Part shown: in pieces, positions 15,480 through 25,239 of the stretch
How positions within the stretch are numbered: position 1 is the stretch's first letter
Layout: each line of letters begins with the position of its first letter
DNA from: Dyella sp. ASV21
GTDB lineage: Bacteria; Pseudomonadota; Gammaproteobacteria; Xanthomonadales; Rhodanobacteraceae
Assembly: GCF_016428975.1 (NCBI RefSeq)
Contig: NZ_JAELTT010000047.1
Coordinates: 1 to 35,190, forward strand
DNA: 35,190 nucleotides
Direction of reading: 5' to 3'
Notes under the pieces: generated by a model
What the model saw: the letters and a program-made list of their open reading frames with translations, nothing else
The model's database searches: none
Told to the model about the DNA's origin: nothing
Translations under genes and position numbers: made by a program

Positions 15480-17255
15480 TCAGCGCTTCATCGAATTGAA
15501 GAACTCGTCGTTGGACTTGGTGTTCTTCATCTTGTCGAGCATGAACTCCATCGCGGCCAGCTCGTCCATGGGATGCAGCAGCTTGCGCAGGATCCAGATC
15601 TTGGAGAGCAGGTCCGGATCGATCAGCAGGTCCTCGCGGCGGGTGCCGGAGCGGTTGATGTCGATGGCCGGGTACACGCGCTTCTCGGAGATGCGGCGGC
15701 TCAGGTGCACTTCCATGTTGCCGGTGCCCTTGAACTCTTCGTAGATCACCTCGTCCATCTTGCTGCCGGTGTCGGTCAGCGCGGTGGCGATGATGGTGAG
15801 GCTGCCGCCTTCTTCCACGTTACGGGCCGCACCGAAGAAGCGCTTGGGACGCTGCAACGCGTTGGCATCCACACCACCGGTCAGCACCTTGCCGGAACTC
15901 GGCACCACGGTGTTGTAGGCGCGGGCCAGGCGGGTGATGGAGTCGAGCAGGATCACCACGTCCTTCTTGTGCTCAACCAGGCGCTTGGCGCGCTCGATCA
16001 CCATTTCGGCGACCTGCACGTGGCGCACGGCCGGCTCGTCGAAGGTGGAGGAGATCACTTCGGCACGCACGGTGCGGGCGATTTCCGTCACTTCTTCCGG
16101 ACGCTCGTCGATCAACAGCATGATCAGGTGGACGTCGGGGTGGTTGTACTGGATGGCCTGGGCGACGTTCTGCAGCATCATCGTCTTACCGGACTTCGGC
16201 TGGGACACGATGAGGCCACGCTGGCCGCGACCCACCGGTGCCACCAGGTCCAGAATGCGACCGGTGATGTCTTCGGTGGAGCCGTTGCCGCGCTCGAGCT
16301 TGAACGCCTTGCGCGGGAACAGCGGCGTCAGGTTCTCGAACAGCATCTTGTTCTTCGACGCCTCCGGCGGATCGCCGTTGATGTCGTCGACCTTGAGCAT
16401 CGCGAAATAGCGCTCGCCTTCCTTCGGATGACGCACGCGGCCGGTGATGTAGTCGCCGGTGCGCAGGTTGAAGCGGCGGATCTGGCTGGGTGAGACGTAG
16501 ATGTCGTCCGGACCGGCCAGGTAGGACTCGTCGGCCGAGCGCAGGAAGCCGAAGCCGTCCTGCAGGATTTCCAGCACACCCTCGGCCCAGATGCCGCCGC
16601 CGGAGCGGGCATGCGCCTTGAGGATGGAGAAGATCACGTCCTGCTTGCGGGCGCGGGCGACGCCTTCCTGGATGCCCAGCGATTCGGCGAATTCCAGCAA
16701 CTGGATCGCGTTCTTGCGCTTGAGCTCGGTCAGGTTGATCAGGCGATCGTTGCTGCCGGCATCGGCGAACTCGTCGTCCACCGGCAGGCCGTTGTTGTTG
16801 CGCGGATGGTTGCCACCGCCGCCACCCGGGCCGCGCTGTTGCTGCTGCGGGTTGCGCTCGTGACGGCGACGACGGCCGCGACCATCACGGTCGTTGCGAT
16901 CATTGCGGTTGTTGAAGCCCTGGTTGCCACCCTGCTGAGGCTGGCCGCCTTCGCGGGCCTCCTGCGGGGGGCGCTGGCCACCGTCGCCCTGGGGGGCGGA
17001 GTCGGCGGCTGGCGCCGGAGCTGGCGCGGGAGCGGGTGCTGGCGCCGCGGCCTCGGCCGGCGGTGCGGCACGTTCAGCGCGCTCGATCGGTGGCAGCGGA
17101 GGCATATTCAGCTGAGCCTGCTTTTCGGCCTTGCCTTCAGCGGCGGCCGCCGCGGCGGCAGCGGACCGGCGCGGAGCGCGGGTACGGGGCTCGGCCACAG
17201 GCTTGGCGTCGGCGCTCTTGGCGTCGTTGGTTTCTTTGCTTTCGATATCGGACAC
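15480..17255 (-). CDS. rho: Transcription termination factor Rho with long N-terminal extension
   Basis: The hexameric RNA helicase ends transcription. The core from about residue 174 matches E. coli Rho nearly word for word: NLTELK start, RNA-binding [20 protein letters not shown], Walker A SQPKSGKT, Walker B region [13 protein letters not shown]-loop AFxxARxxNT equivalent [20 protein letters not shown] and R-loop GGVDANAL. Ahead of it lies a roughly 170-residue extension: charged, then Ala/Pro-rich, then Asn/Asp/Arg/Gly-rich ([28 protein letters not shown]). It is probably disordered and RNA-binding. GTG 17255 is favoured (GAGG seven bases upstream); a TTG two codons earlier is less likely. 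trxA is upstream on the same strand. Confidence 0.98.
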   Translation of the reverse strand: MSDIESKETNDAKSADAKPVAEPRTRAPRRSAAAAAAAAEGKAEKQAQLNMPPLPPIERAERAAPPAEAAAPAPAPAPAPAPAADSAPQGDGGQRPPQEAREGGQPQQGGNQGFNNRNDRNDRDGRGRRRRHERNPQQQQRGPGGGGGNHPRNNNGLPVDDEFADAGSNDRLINLTELKRKNAIQLLEFAESLGIQEGVARARKQDVIFSILKAHARSGGGIWAEGVLEILQDGFGFLRSADESYLAGPDDIYVSPSQIRRFNLRTGDYITGRVRHPKEGERYFAMLKVDDINGDPPEASKNKMLFENLTPLFPRKAFKLERGNGSTEDITGRILDLVAPVGRGQRGLIVSQPKSGKTMMLQNVAQAIQYNHPDVHLIMLLIDERPEEVTEIARTVRAEVISSTFDEPAVRHVQVAEMVIERAKRLVEHKKDVVILLDSITRLARAYNTVVPSSGKVLTGGVDANALQRPKRFFGAARNVEEGGSLTIIATALTDTGSKMDEVIYEEFKGTGNMEVHLSRRISEKRVYPAIDINRSGTRREDLLIDPDLLSKIWILRKLLHPMDELAAMEFMLDKMKNTKSNDEFFNSMKR

Positions 17256-17406
17256 GGGCAAACCTCTGCGGGGCGCCGTTAGATGACAGGAGGGAGGGTG
17301 TGCTGCGCGAATGGCGCGGGGGACAGGACTGTCCCGACGGACCCGGGAAATCTAGCACCGGCTCCGCGGCGCCGTAAAGCGCCACGGACGGAAAAGTGGA
17401 TGAAAC

Positions 17407-17733
17407 TTAGATGGCCTTGTCGATCATCTGGGCCAACTGACCCTTGCTGACCGCGCCGATCTGGGTGGCTTCGACCTTGCCGTTCTTGAACACCATCAGG
17501 GTCGGGATGCCGCGTACGCCATAGGTCCGGGGCGTCTTCTGGTTGTGGTCAATGTTGATCTTGGCAATGCGCAGCTTGCCCTCGTACTGCTTGGCCAGCT
17601 CGTCGAGGATCGGTGCGATGGCCTTGCACGGGCCACACCACTCGGCCCAGAAGTCCAGCAGCACCGGGGTATCGGAATTGAGCACTTCCTGTTCGAAGGC
17701 GTCATCGCTCACGTGGGTAATCAGTTCGCTCAC
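17407..17733 (-). CDS. trxA: Thioredoxin 1
   Basis: The 108-residue cytoplasmic disulfide reductase has the redox motif WCGPC (residues 32-36), the cis-proline GIPT and FKNG, and nearly the length of E. coli TrxA (109). GTG 17733 is the right start: it gives the standard N-terminus SELITHVSD and has GGAG six bases upstream. Longer in-frame starts (to 17898) add sequence foreign to the family. It lies 150 bp before rho, as in E. coli, where rhlB is divergent from trxA-rho. Confidence 0.97.
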   Translation of the reverse strand: MSELITHVSDDAFEQEVLNSDTPVLLDFWAEWCGPCKAIAPILDELAKQYEGKLRIAKINIDHNQKTPRTYGVRGIPTLMVFKNGKVEATQIGAVSKGQLAQMIDKAI

Positions 17734-18190
17734 CGGGGTCTCCGAAGGTAGGCGGGAAGAGGGTTTCACGACCACGCGCCCAGCATCGGCTACACTGGGG
17801 CGCCCATGAAGCGCGGGGTCGTTCCGTAGAAGAAGGCTGATGCCGTTGCGGCAGGCCTCCATTCCAGCGTAACTCGGGGCACGATTCAAGCGATTCAAGG
17901 GCGGCCGCAGGCGGTTCCGTTGACATAGGTGAAAGGTTTTCCTTTGAGGATCATGGCGTTAGTCGCCAGAGTCCTTTGACCTATGCCAGCGGAGCTGCCG
18001 TAAATGCCGCTCCCTCCCGGCGCCAGCCAGGGACACGTGATGCCGGCACGCGCAATGCCTGATGAGATTGCGCCTGCCCCCACGTCCCGGTCCTGTGCCG
18101 ATCATCCACCTGCTCCCGCACGCGTCTCAGCGCCGGGGAGCCGGGTAGCCCGCGTAGTGGCCACCCGCCCGACGACCTAATCCCACCCAA
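17734..18190. other. 457-bp divergent intergenic region between trxA and rhlB
   Basis: It must hold the promoters of trxA (leftward) and rhlB (rightward). A TTGACA box lies at 17920-17925 on the plus strand with only poor -10 candidates downstream. A large inverted repeat spans 17924-17985 and encloses an 8-codon ORF (MALVARVL, 17953-17979) with GAGGA just before its ATG. The last 200 bp before rhlB show no clear gene or Shine-Dalgarno. Confidence 0.5.
17924..17985 (+). promoter_or_regulatory. Structured element upstream of rhlB
   Basis: CATAGGTGAAAGG (17924-17936) and CCTTTGACCTATG (17973-17985) are complementary at 12 of 13 positions. The 36-nt loop contains a second 5-bp hairpin (TGGCG-TTAGT-CGCCA, 17954-17968) and a short ORF with a ribosome site. 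A TTGACA box overlaps the left arm. It could be an operator dyad or a folded mRNA leader. Confidence 0.45.
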
Positions 18191-19912
18191 ATGTCCCAAA
18201 CCGTACTTACCGATACTTTCTTCACCAACTTTGATCTTCATCCGCTGCTGCAAAAGGGTCTCGACGAGGCCGGCTTCACCCGCTGCACGCCGATCCAGGC
18301 GCTGACCTTGCCGGTCGCGCTCGTGGGCCGCGACGTGGCGGGCCAGGCCCAGACCGGCACCGGCAAGACCTGCGCCTTCCTGGTCGCGATGATGAACCGC
18401 CTGCTCACCACGCCCGCCGTGGCCGAGCGCAAAGACAGCGACCCGCGCGCCCTGGTGATTGCACCCACCCGCGAGCTGGCCATCCAGATCGAGAAGGACG
18501 CCAAGGCGATCGGCCGCTACACCGGTCTGCGCACCGCGCTGATCTACGGCGGCGTCGACTATGACAAGCAGCGCCAGCAGCTCAAGGATGGCTGCGACAT
18601 CATCATCGCCACGCCGGGCCGCCTGCTCGATTATTACAAGCAGCACGTGTTCGGCTTCGATGGCGTCGAAGTCATGGTGATCGACGAAGCGGACCGCATG
18701 TTCGACCTCGGCTTCATCAAGGACGTGCGCTTCATCTTCCGCCGCCTGCCGGCGCGCGAGCAGCGCCAGGTGCTGCTGTTCTCCGCCACGCTGAGTCATC
18801 GCGTGCTGGAACTGGCCTACGAGCACATGCACAACGCCGAGAAGCTGGAAGTGGAGACGGAAAACGTCACCGCCGACCGCGTGCGCCAGGTGGTGTACTT
18901 CCCGGCCAAGGAAGAAAAAATGCCGTTGCTGCTCAACCTGCTTGAGCGCACCAGCCCCACCCGCAGCATCATCTTCGTCAACACCAAGGCTGCCGCCGAG
19001 AAGATCACCGATCGCCTCAAGCGTCAGGGCTATCGTGTGGGCGCGCTGTCGGGCGACGTGCCGCAGCTCAAGCGTCAGAAGCTGCTGCAGCGGTTCCAGG
19101 AAGGTCAGCTCGACATCCTGGTCTGCACCGACGTGGCCGCGCGTGGCCTGCACATTCCGGCCGTGAGCCACGTGTTCAACTACGATTTGCCGCAGGACGC
19201 GGAAGACTACGTGCACCGCATCGGCCGCACCGCGCGCCTGGGCGCCGAGGGCGACGCGATCAGCTTTGCCTGCGACCTCTACGCGATGAGCCTGCCGGAC
19301 ATCGAGAGCTACATCAGCCAGCGTATTCCGGTAGCCACCATCGAGCCGGACATGCTGGTGATGCCGCAGCCGCGCGAGCAGGACGCCCAGTTCATGGCCG
19401 AAGCCGCCGCCGACAGCGCCGCCTTTGGTGACAAGGTGGAGAACCGCGAGAAGAAAGAAGGCGGCTCCTCGCGCAGTGGTTCGCGCAGCCGTAGCGGCGA
19501 GCGCACGCGTGGCGACAAGCCGCGTGAACCGCGCAAGCCGCGTGCTGAAGCCGTGGCCGCGGCTGAAACCGTGGTGGTGGAAACGCCGGCCGTGGTCGAC
19601 GCCGAGGCCGCGCAGGGTGAGGCAGGCGACGCCGCTACGCGCAAGCGTCGCCGCCGTCGTGGTGGCCGCAACCGTCGTCGCGATGGCGAAGCGCCCGCCG
19701 CCGGCAGCGCACCGAACGCAGCCGCCGAGGGCGGTCGCGGTTCGCGCGGCGAGCGTCGTCAGCCGCACGAGCGTGGTGCGGCCGAGCCGGCTCATGCGCG
19801 TCCGTCGCGCCACGTGGCGATCACCTCGGGCAAGGCGGGTGCCGAGCCGGTGGCGCCCAAGCAGAAAGACGGTTTCTTCCGTCGCTTGAGCCGGTTCTTC
19901 ACCGGTCGCTGA
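18191..19912 (+). CDS. rhlB: DEAD-box RNA helicase RhlB with basic C-terminal extension
   Basis: The 573-residue helicase carries every DEAD-box motif: Q motif (FTRCTPIQ, 29-36), Walker A AQTGTGKT (53-60), PTREL, TPGR, DEAD as VIDEADRM (Asp165-Asp168), SAT (LLFSATLS), ARGLHIP and HRIGRTAR. RhlB unwinds RNA for the degradosome in gammaproteobacteria. The core ends near 390; the rest is a low-complexity Arg/Gly/Ala/Glu-rich tail ([33 protein letters not shown]), longer than the E. coli protein (about 420). Position opposite trxA-rho supports RhlB rather than RhlE. The start at 18191 has no good Shine-Dalgarno but gives the canonical N-terminus. Confidence 0.93.
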   Translation: MSQTVLTDTFFTNFDLHPLLQKGLDEAGFTRCTPIQALTLPVALVGRDVAGQAQTGTGKTCAFLVAMMNRLLTTPAVAERKDSDPRALVIAPTRELAIQIEKDAKAIGRYTGLRTALIYGGVDYDKQRQQLKDGCDIIIATPGRLLDYYKQHVFGFDGVEVMVIDEADRMFDLGFIKDVRFIFRRLPAREQRQVLLFSATLSHRVLELAYEHMHNAEKLEVETENVTADRVRQVVYFPAKEEKMPLLLNLLERTSPTRSIIFVNTKAAAEKITDRLKRQGYRVGALSGDVPQLKRQKLLQRFQEGQLDILVCTDVAARGLHIPAVSHVFNYDLPQDAEDYVHRIGRTARLGAEGDAISFACDLYAMSLPDIESYISQRIPVATIEPDMLVMPQPREQDAQFMAEAAADSAAFGDKVENREKKEGGSSRSGSRSRSGERTRGDKPREPRKPRAEAVAAAETVVVETPAVVDAEAAQGEAGDAATRKRRRRRGGRNRRRDGEAPAAGSAPNAAAEGGRGSRGERRQPHERGAAEPAHARPSRHVAITSGKAGAEPVAPKQKDGFFRRLSRFFTGR

Positions 19913-19941
19913 GCACATCGCCGCACGGCGTTGCAATGGCG

Positions 19942-19975
19942 TAAGGCTGTCGTGGGCTGAATCCCGGCAGCCTTA
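19942..19975 (+). terminator. Possible terminator after rhlB
   Basis: TAAGGCTG (19942-19949) pairs with CAGCCTTA (19968-19975) around an 18-nt loop that can add GGG/CCC pairs. There is no T-run, so strength is doubtful. Confidence 0.4.
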
Positions 19976-20046
19976 TCAGAAATAAGCCCCTGACCTTCAA
20001 GCGTGCATCCCTTATCCTTGTCGGTATCTGGGATCGGGGATACGCG

Positions 20047-20724
20047 GTGATCCGCTTCGACCAAGTCAGTAAGCGCTATGAAGGCGGCCACGAGGCCTTG
20101 TCGCAGCTCTCTTTTGAAGTGGGGGCTGGCGAGATGGCGTTCGTCACCGGTCACTCCGGGGCCGGTAAAAGCACCCTGCTCAAACTCCTCGGGCTGATCG
20201 AGCGCCCCTCGCACGGCGTTATCACGCTGGACGGGCAGAACCTCGCCAAGGTGGGGCGCGCGGGCATTCCCAAGCTGCGCCGCCGGTTGGGCATGGTGTT
20301 CCAGGATCATCGCCTGTTGATGGACCGCACCGTGTTCGCCAATGTCGAACTGCCGCTGATGATCGGCGGCATGGCGCCCGTTGAGCGTGCCAGGCGCGTG
20401 CGCGCGGCGCTGGAAAAGGTGGGCTTGCTGGCCTATGAGCGCCAGTTGCCGGCCACGTTGTCCGCCGGTGAGCAGCAGCGCGTGGGTATCGCCCGGGCCA
20501 TTGTCGCCAAGCCGATGCTGCTGATTGCCGATGAACCTACCGGCAATCTCGATCCCTCGCTGGCGGTGGAGATCATGGACCTGTTCGCCGAATTTCAGGC
20601 GATCGGCACCACCGTGTTGATCGCCAGCCACGATCTGCCGCTGATCAAGCGCATGAGAAAGCGCGTGGTGGTGCTCGATCACGGGCGCCTGGTTGCCGAT
20701 GTGGCCGCACAGGAGGTGCTGTGA
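20047..20724 (+). CDS. ftsE: Cell division ATP-binding protein FtsE
   Basis: The 225-residue ABC ATPase has Walker A GHSGAGKST (35-43), a Q-loop in VFQDHRLL, signature LSAGEQQRVGIARA, Walker B LLIADEPTGNLD and H-loop SHD. FtsE with FtsX drives periplasmic amidase activation at the septum through EnvC-type activators. The start is GTG 20047 with GGGGA upstream. It overlaps ftsX by four bases (GTGA), giving translational coupling. Confidence 0.97.
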   Translation: MIRFDQVSKRYEGGHEALSQLSFEVGAGEMAFVTGHSGAGKSTLLKLLGLIERPSHGVITLDGQNLAKVGRAGIPKLRRRLGMVFQDHRLLMDRTVFANVELPLMIGGMAPVERARRVRAALEKVGLLAYERQLPATLSAGEQQRVGIARAIVAKPMLLIADEPTGNLDPSLAVEIMDLFAEFQAIGTTVLIASHDLPLIKRMRKRVVVLDHGRLVADVAAQEVL

Positions 20725-21713
20725 ATACGCAGCCGGAGATTCCGCTCAACGAGAGCCCGTTGTTGTCCGAGCCGCATTCGCGCGGCGGTCGCCATCGCCC
20801 GCGCCCGGTGGCGAGCTGGCGCGAGCATCATGGCTGGAGTGCGGCCGCGAGCCTGCGCCGGTTGATGTCGCGCCCGGTCGGCACCTTGCTGACCGTGGCG
20901 GTGATGGCCATTGCGCTGGCGTTGCCGCTCACCTTCTATCTGTTGCTGGGCAACGTGCAGAAGATGGGCGAGGCGATGGGCCAGAACCAGACCATCAGCG
21001 TGTTCCTGCAGCCCGGACAGAGCGCCGCGTCGGCCCATCTCATGGCCAAGCAGCTGCGCGAGCGCCCGGAGGTGTCGGCCGTGGCGGTGAAAACCCCCGA
21101 GCAGGGCATGGACGAGCTGGCCAAGATGCAGGGCTTCTCCGGTGCGCTGCACACGCTGGACAGCAATCCGTTGCCCTATGTGCTGGAGGTACAGCCCAAG
21201 GCGGATGCCAGCGCCGACAGCGTGGATCGCCTGGTGAGCGACATGCATGGTCTTTCCGGCGTGGATCAGGTGCAGGATGCCGGCACCTGGCGTCAGCGCC
21301 TGGAGGCCTTGCTGGGCGTGGGCCAACGCGCGGTGCTTATTCTGGCCGCGCTGCTCGCCTTGGCGGTGCTGCTGGTGGTGGGCAATACGGTACGCGTGGA
21401 CATTGCCAGCCGCAGCGAGGAGATCGGTGTGCTGATGCTGGTGGGCGCAAGCCGGGCATTCGTGCGCCGTCCTTATCTTTACGCCGGTATCTGGTATGGC
21501 CTGTTCAGCGGCGTGCTTGCCGCGGGCTTTGCCGTGCTGGTGGAGCTGGCACTGGCCGATCCGGTGGCGCGCCTGGGGCAGGTCTACGCCGGCAAGCTGC
21601 ACATCGATGTGCTGCCGTTGTGGTTGCTCGGTGCGGTGCCCGTAGCAGCGGCCGTGCTTGGCTGGCTGGGCGCGCGCCTGGTCAGCGCCTGGCAGCTGCG
21701 CAAGGCGGCCTGA
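20721..21713 (+). CDS. ftsX: Cell division membrane protein FtsX
   Basis: The 330-residue product has a long cytoplasmic N-terminus, TM1 (about 53-75), a periplasmic domain (about 76-200: ISVFLQPGQSAASAHLMAKQ) and three C-terminal TMs, the four-TM FtsX layout. SRSEEIGVLMLVGASRAFVR is the conserved cytoplasmic loop before TM3. It works with FtsE at the divisome. The GTG start overlaps the ftsE stop. Confidence 0.96.
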   Translation: MNTQPEIPLNESPLLSEPHSRGGRHRPRPVASWREHHGWSAAASLRRLMSRPVGTLLTVAVMAIALALPLTFYLLLGNVQKMGEAMGQNQTISVFLQPGQSAASAHLMAKQLRERPEVSAVAVKTPEQGMDELAKMQGFSGALHTLDSNPLPYVLEVQPKADASADSVDRLVSDMHGLSGVDQVQDAGTWRQRLEALLGVGQRAVLILAALLALAVLLVVGNTVRVDIASRSEEIGVLMLVGASRAFVRRPYLYAGIWYGLFSGVLAAGFAVLVELALADPVARLGQVYAGKLHIDVLPLWLLGAVPVAAAVLGWLGARLVSAWQLRKAA

Positions 21714-21853
21714 ACCGTGCACCGGCGCACGCCTGCCCACGCGTGGTCGTGCGAGGGTGGGCGCGGTAAGCCGGCGTTGGGCTTCAAGGCGCAGGGAGGG
21801 TGCGCCGATACGAGCGCCGTCAGGGATGGCCGGCCTAGACGTGGATACAGGGG

Positions 21854-22696
21854 ATGAGCGGAAGCTTCAGTAGTCGTGTGATCGGAACCGCGCCGCGTGT
21901 ATTAGTGGTGGACGGTTCCAAAGTGGTGCGCCAGTTGATCGCGCGCGTGCTGAAGGCCGAGTTGCCTGAGGCCGAGGTGGTCGGCGCTGGCAGCGGTGCC
22001 CAGGCGCGTGAGCTGCTGGACGGCGGCGCCTTCGATTTCATTACCATCGCCCTGCGCCTGCCCGACGTGGACGGCCTTGAGCTGGCGCGTCACGTGCGCG
22101 AATCGGCGGCCCAGGCCTATGTGCCCATCGTGGTGGTGTCCGGCGACGTGGATGATCGCCTGCACAACCGCACGCTGGGCGAGCACGTTACCGATTACTT
22201 CGACAAGTCGCTGGGATTCCAGGCGCTGGCCGAGTTCATTCGCGGCTACGTGCGGCCGCAGGATTCGGCCGAAGGCGAAGTGCTCTATGTCGAGGACAGC
22301 CGGGTGGTTGCCCTGGCCACGCGGCGCATCCTGGAAAAGCACGGCCTCACCGTGCGCCACGTGATCAGCGCCGAGGACGCTCTGGCCCTGCTGGAAACGG
22401 CCAAGGAGCAGGGGCGGGTGGGGGCAGATATCGTGCTTACCGACGTTAGCCTGAAGGGCGAACTCACGGGCGGCGATCTGCTCGAGCGCATCCGCCGCGA
22501 CTACGGCTACGGCAAGGGCCGACTGCCGGTGCTGGTGATGACGGGCGACGAGAACCCCGCCAACCAGGCCGCCCTGCTGCGCGCGGGCGCCAACGACCTG
22601 GTGGAAAAGCCCATTGAGGAAAAGTTATTGATGACCAAGCTGTTGTTCCAGTTGCGCGTGTCGCAGCACCTGCGTGAACACGGTGAAGCGGCATGA
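21854..22696 (+). CDS. Tandem-receiver response regulator with an inactive first receiver
   Basis: The 280-residue protein consists of two REC domains and no output domain. In REC1 (about 14-135) the acidic pair reads VVDG (Asp20, Gly21), the phospho-acceptor site is Ala66 ([12 protein letters not shown]), and Lys118 remains; it cannot be phosphorylated in the normal way. REC2 (about 142-275) is intact: Glu147-Asp148, Asp197 (IVLTDVSL) and Lys252 (EKP). It may act as a phosphate sink, or REC1 may be a docking module controlled by REC2. No kinase is adjacent. Its stop overlaps the ung start (ATGA), so the two are translationally coupled. It lies between ftsX and rpoH, adjacent genes in E. coli. 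Confidence 0.88.
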   Translation: MSGSFSSRVIGTAPRVLVVDGSKVVRQLIARVLKAELPEAEVVGAGSGAQARELLDGGAFDFITIALRLPDVDGLELARHVRESAAQAYVPIVVVSGDVDDRLHNRTLGEHVTDYFDKSLGFQALAEFIRGYVRPQDSAEGEVLYVEDSRVVALATRRILEKHGLTVRHVISAEDALALLETAKEQGRVGADIVLTDVSLKGELTGGDLLERIRRDYGYGKGRLPVLVMTGDENPANQAALLRAGANDLVEKPIEEKLLMTKLLFQLRVSQHLREHGEAA

Positions 22697-23394
22697 CCGA
22701 TGATCGCGTAAAGCTGGAGCCCTCCTGGAAGGAGCGCATCGGCGACTACCTGGCCCGCCCGGACATGCGCGCGCTGTCGGAATTTCTGCGTGAGGAGAAG
22801 CAGGCCGGCAAGGTGCTCTACCCCCAAGGCCCGGAAATCTTCGCCGCCTTCGACCACACCCCGTTCGAGGCGGTGCGCGTGGTCATGCTTGGTCAGGACC
22901 CGTATCACGGCCCGAACCAGGCGCACGGGTTGTGTTTCTCGGTAAGGCCCGGTGTGCCGGCTCCGCCATCGCTGCAGAACATCTTCAAGGAGATCAAGCG
23001 CGACCTGGGTTTCCCGGTGCCCGATCACGGCTGCCTCACCCCCTGGGCCGACCGCGGCGTGCTCCTGCTCAACGCCGTGCTCACCGTCCAGCAAGGCATG
23101 GCCGCCTCGCACCAGGGCAAGGGCTGGGAGGGTTTCACCGATGCAGCCATCGACGCCCTGAACCGGGAGCGGGAAGGGCTGGTGTTCATGCTCTGGGGCT
23201 CCTACGCCCAGCGCAAAGGCCAGCTGATCGATAGCGGCCGGCATTGCGTTTTGCGCTCGGTACACCCATCTCCTTTATCGGCACACCGCGGTTTTATCGG
23301 CTGCGGGCACTTCTCGGCGGCCAACCAGTACCTGGAAAGCCGCGGGCTGGCGCCCATCGATTGGTCGTTGCCGCCGCGGGCCGAGCTGGGCTGA
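22693..23394 (+). CDS. ung: Uracil-DNA glycosylase, family 1
   Basis: The 233-residue enzyme removes uracil from DNA to begin base excision repair. The water-activating loop is GQDPYHGP with catalytic Asp69, and the minor-groove loop is [11 protein letters not shown] with catalytic His191. LLLNAVLTV and FMLWGSYAQ are family-typical. Length matches the family. The ATG overlaps the stop of the tandem-receiver gene by four bases. Confidence 0.97.
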   Translation: MTDDRVKLEPSWKERIGDYLARPDMRALSEFLREEKQAGKVLYPQGPEIFAAFDHTPFEAVRVVMLGQDPYHGPNQAHGLCFSVRPGVPAPPSLQNIFKEIKRDLGFPVPDHGCLTPWADRGVLLLNAVLTVQQGMAASHQGKGWEGFTDAAIDALNREREGLVFMLWGSYAQRKGQLIDSGRHCVLRSVHPSPLSAHRGFIGCGHFSAANQYLESRGLAPIDWSLPPRAELG

Positions 23395-23458
23395 ACAGGC
23401 CTTTCACAGGACCTGAACCGCGGCCGGACCATAGTGCAACCTCCCCTGGGAAGCCCGC

Positions 23459-23487
23459 TGGACGGGCGGCCTAAATTCCTGTACTAT
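23459..23487 (+). promoter_or_regulatory. Possible sigma-70 promoter of rpoH
   Basis: TGGACG (23459-23464), a 17-bp spacer and TACTAT (23482-23487) make a modest sigma-70 match. A transcript from it would start near 23494 and run through the CIRCE element, placing CIRCE in its 5' leader. Confidence 0.35.
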
Positions 23488-23506
23488 TCAGTTCATCAAA
23501 GGCGCC

Positions 23507-23535
23507 GGAACTTGCCGGTGCCTTTAGCACTCTTA
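23507..23535 (+). promoter_or_regulatory. Sigma-E-like promoter of rpoH
   Basis: GGAACTT (23507-23513) is the consensus -35 of sigma-E. TCTTA (23531-23535) lies 17 bp later and resembles its TCTGA-type -10. E. coli rpoH also has a sigma-E promoter (P3). The -10 lies inside the CIRCE operator, so bound HrcA would block it. Confidence 0.6.
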
Positions 23536-23550
23536 GTATCCGAGTGCTAA
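23524..23550. promoter_or_regulatory. CIRCE operator (HrcA binding site), perfect match
   Basis: TTAGCACTC (23524-23532), nine bases, GAGTGCTAA (23542-23550) is the exact CIRCE consensus, normally found before groESL or hrcA-grpE-dnaK. HrcA represses at such sites and depends on GroEL for activity. Here it lies 29 bp before the rpoH start codon, clear of its AGGAGG (23566-23571). Confidence 0.95.
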
Positions 23551-23579
23551 GCTGATCCCTCATTCAGGAGGTTCCACAC

Positions 23580-24437
<858 letters not shown>

Positions 24438-24461
24438 TTCAAGCAAACGGCGTAACATGCC

Positions 24462-24482
24462 AACGGCCCCTTAGGGGCCGTT
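24462..24482 (+). terminator. Intrinsic terminator after rpoH
   Basis: AACGGCCCC (24462-24470), loop TTA, GGGGCCGTT (24474-24482) form a perfect 9-bp stem, followed by the moderately T-rich TGGCTTTA. Confidence 0.8.
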
Positions 24483-24546
24483 TGGCTTTATGCGGAACCA
24501 GGGCTGGCTCCGTACCCTTGGACCGGATTTGCCTGACCTTTCTGTC

Positions 24547-25239
24547 ATGCCCCGAGTGCTGGTCATCGAAGACGACGAAACCACGGCGCGCGAAATCGTC
24601 GCCGAGCTCAACGTGCACGGCTTGCAGGCCGAGTGGGTGGGCGATGGCCGCCAGGGCCTGACCCTGGCGCTGCAGAACGACTACGACCTCATCACGCTCG
24701 ATCGCATGCTGCCCGGTCTGGACGGCATCGACGTGGTTGCGGAGCTGCGTCGTGCACAGGTGGATACACCGGTGCTGATGATCAGCGCGCTCAGCGACGT
24801 TGACGAGCGCGTGCGCGGCCTGCGCGCCGGCGGCGACGACTACCTCACCAAACCGTTCGCGCCCGATGAAATGTCCGCGCGGGCGGAAGTCCTGCTGCGC
24901 CGTCGCCAGCCCCAGGCAGCACAGCGCTTGCGCGTGGCCGATCTGGAGCTGGACCTGGTCAGCCATGTGGCCTATCGCGGCGGCCAGCCGCTGACCCTGC
25001 TGCCCACCGAATACCGCCTGTTGGAATTTCTCATGCGCAACAGCGGCCAGGTGCTCACCCGCAGCATGATCTTCGAGACGGTGTGGGGTTTTCATTTCGA
25101 TCCGGGTACCAACGTGATCGACGTGCACATCGCCCGCCTGCGCCGAAAGATCGATGGCGCCGGCCAGACGGCCCTGATCCATACGGTACGCGGCACCGGC
25201 TACATGCTGGCGGCCCGCGAGACGACGGTGACCTCATGA
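24547..25239 (+). CDS. OmpR-family response regulator
   Basis: The 230-residue regulator has a receiver with Glu8-Asp9-Asp10, phospho-acceptor Asp52 (LITLDRMLPGLDG) and Lys102 (TKPF). A winged-helix OmpR DNA-binding domain follows (about 130-228: LTLLPTEYRLLEFLMRNSGQ, VLTRSMIFETVWG, VIDVHIARLRRKID, IHTVRGTGYML). ATG 24547 gives the standard OmpR length; a start 57 bases upstream is in frame but adds non-family sequence. The stop overlaps the kinase start (ATGA). The RND efflux operon follows on the same strand, so efflux is the likely target. Confidence 0.95.
   Translation: MPRVLVIEDDETTAREIVAELNVHGLQAEWVGDGRQGLTLALQNDYDLITLDRMLPGLDGIDVVAELRRAQVDTPVLMISALSDVDERVRGLRAGGDDYLTKPFAPDEMSARAEVLLRRRQPQAAQRLRVADLELDLVSHVAYRGGQPLTLLPTEYRLLEFLMRNSGQVLTRSMIFETVWGFHFDPGTNVIDVHIARLRRKIDGAGQTALIHTVRGTGYMLAARETTVTS

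Noticed and set aside
17981-19936. Minus-strand frame of about 650 codons
   Set aside because: It is antisense to rhlB, with no domain or ribosome site.
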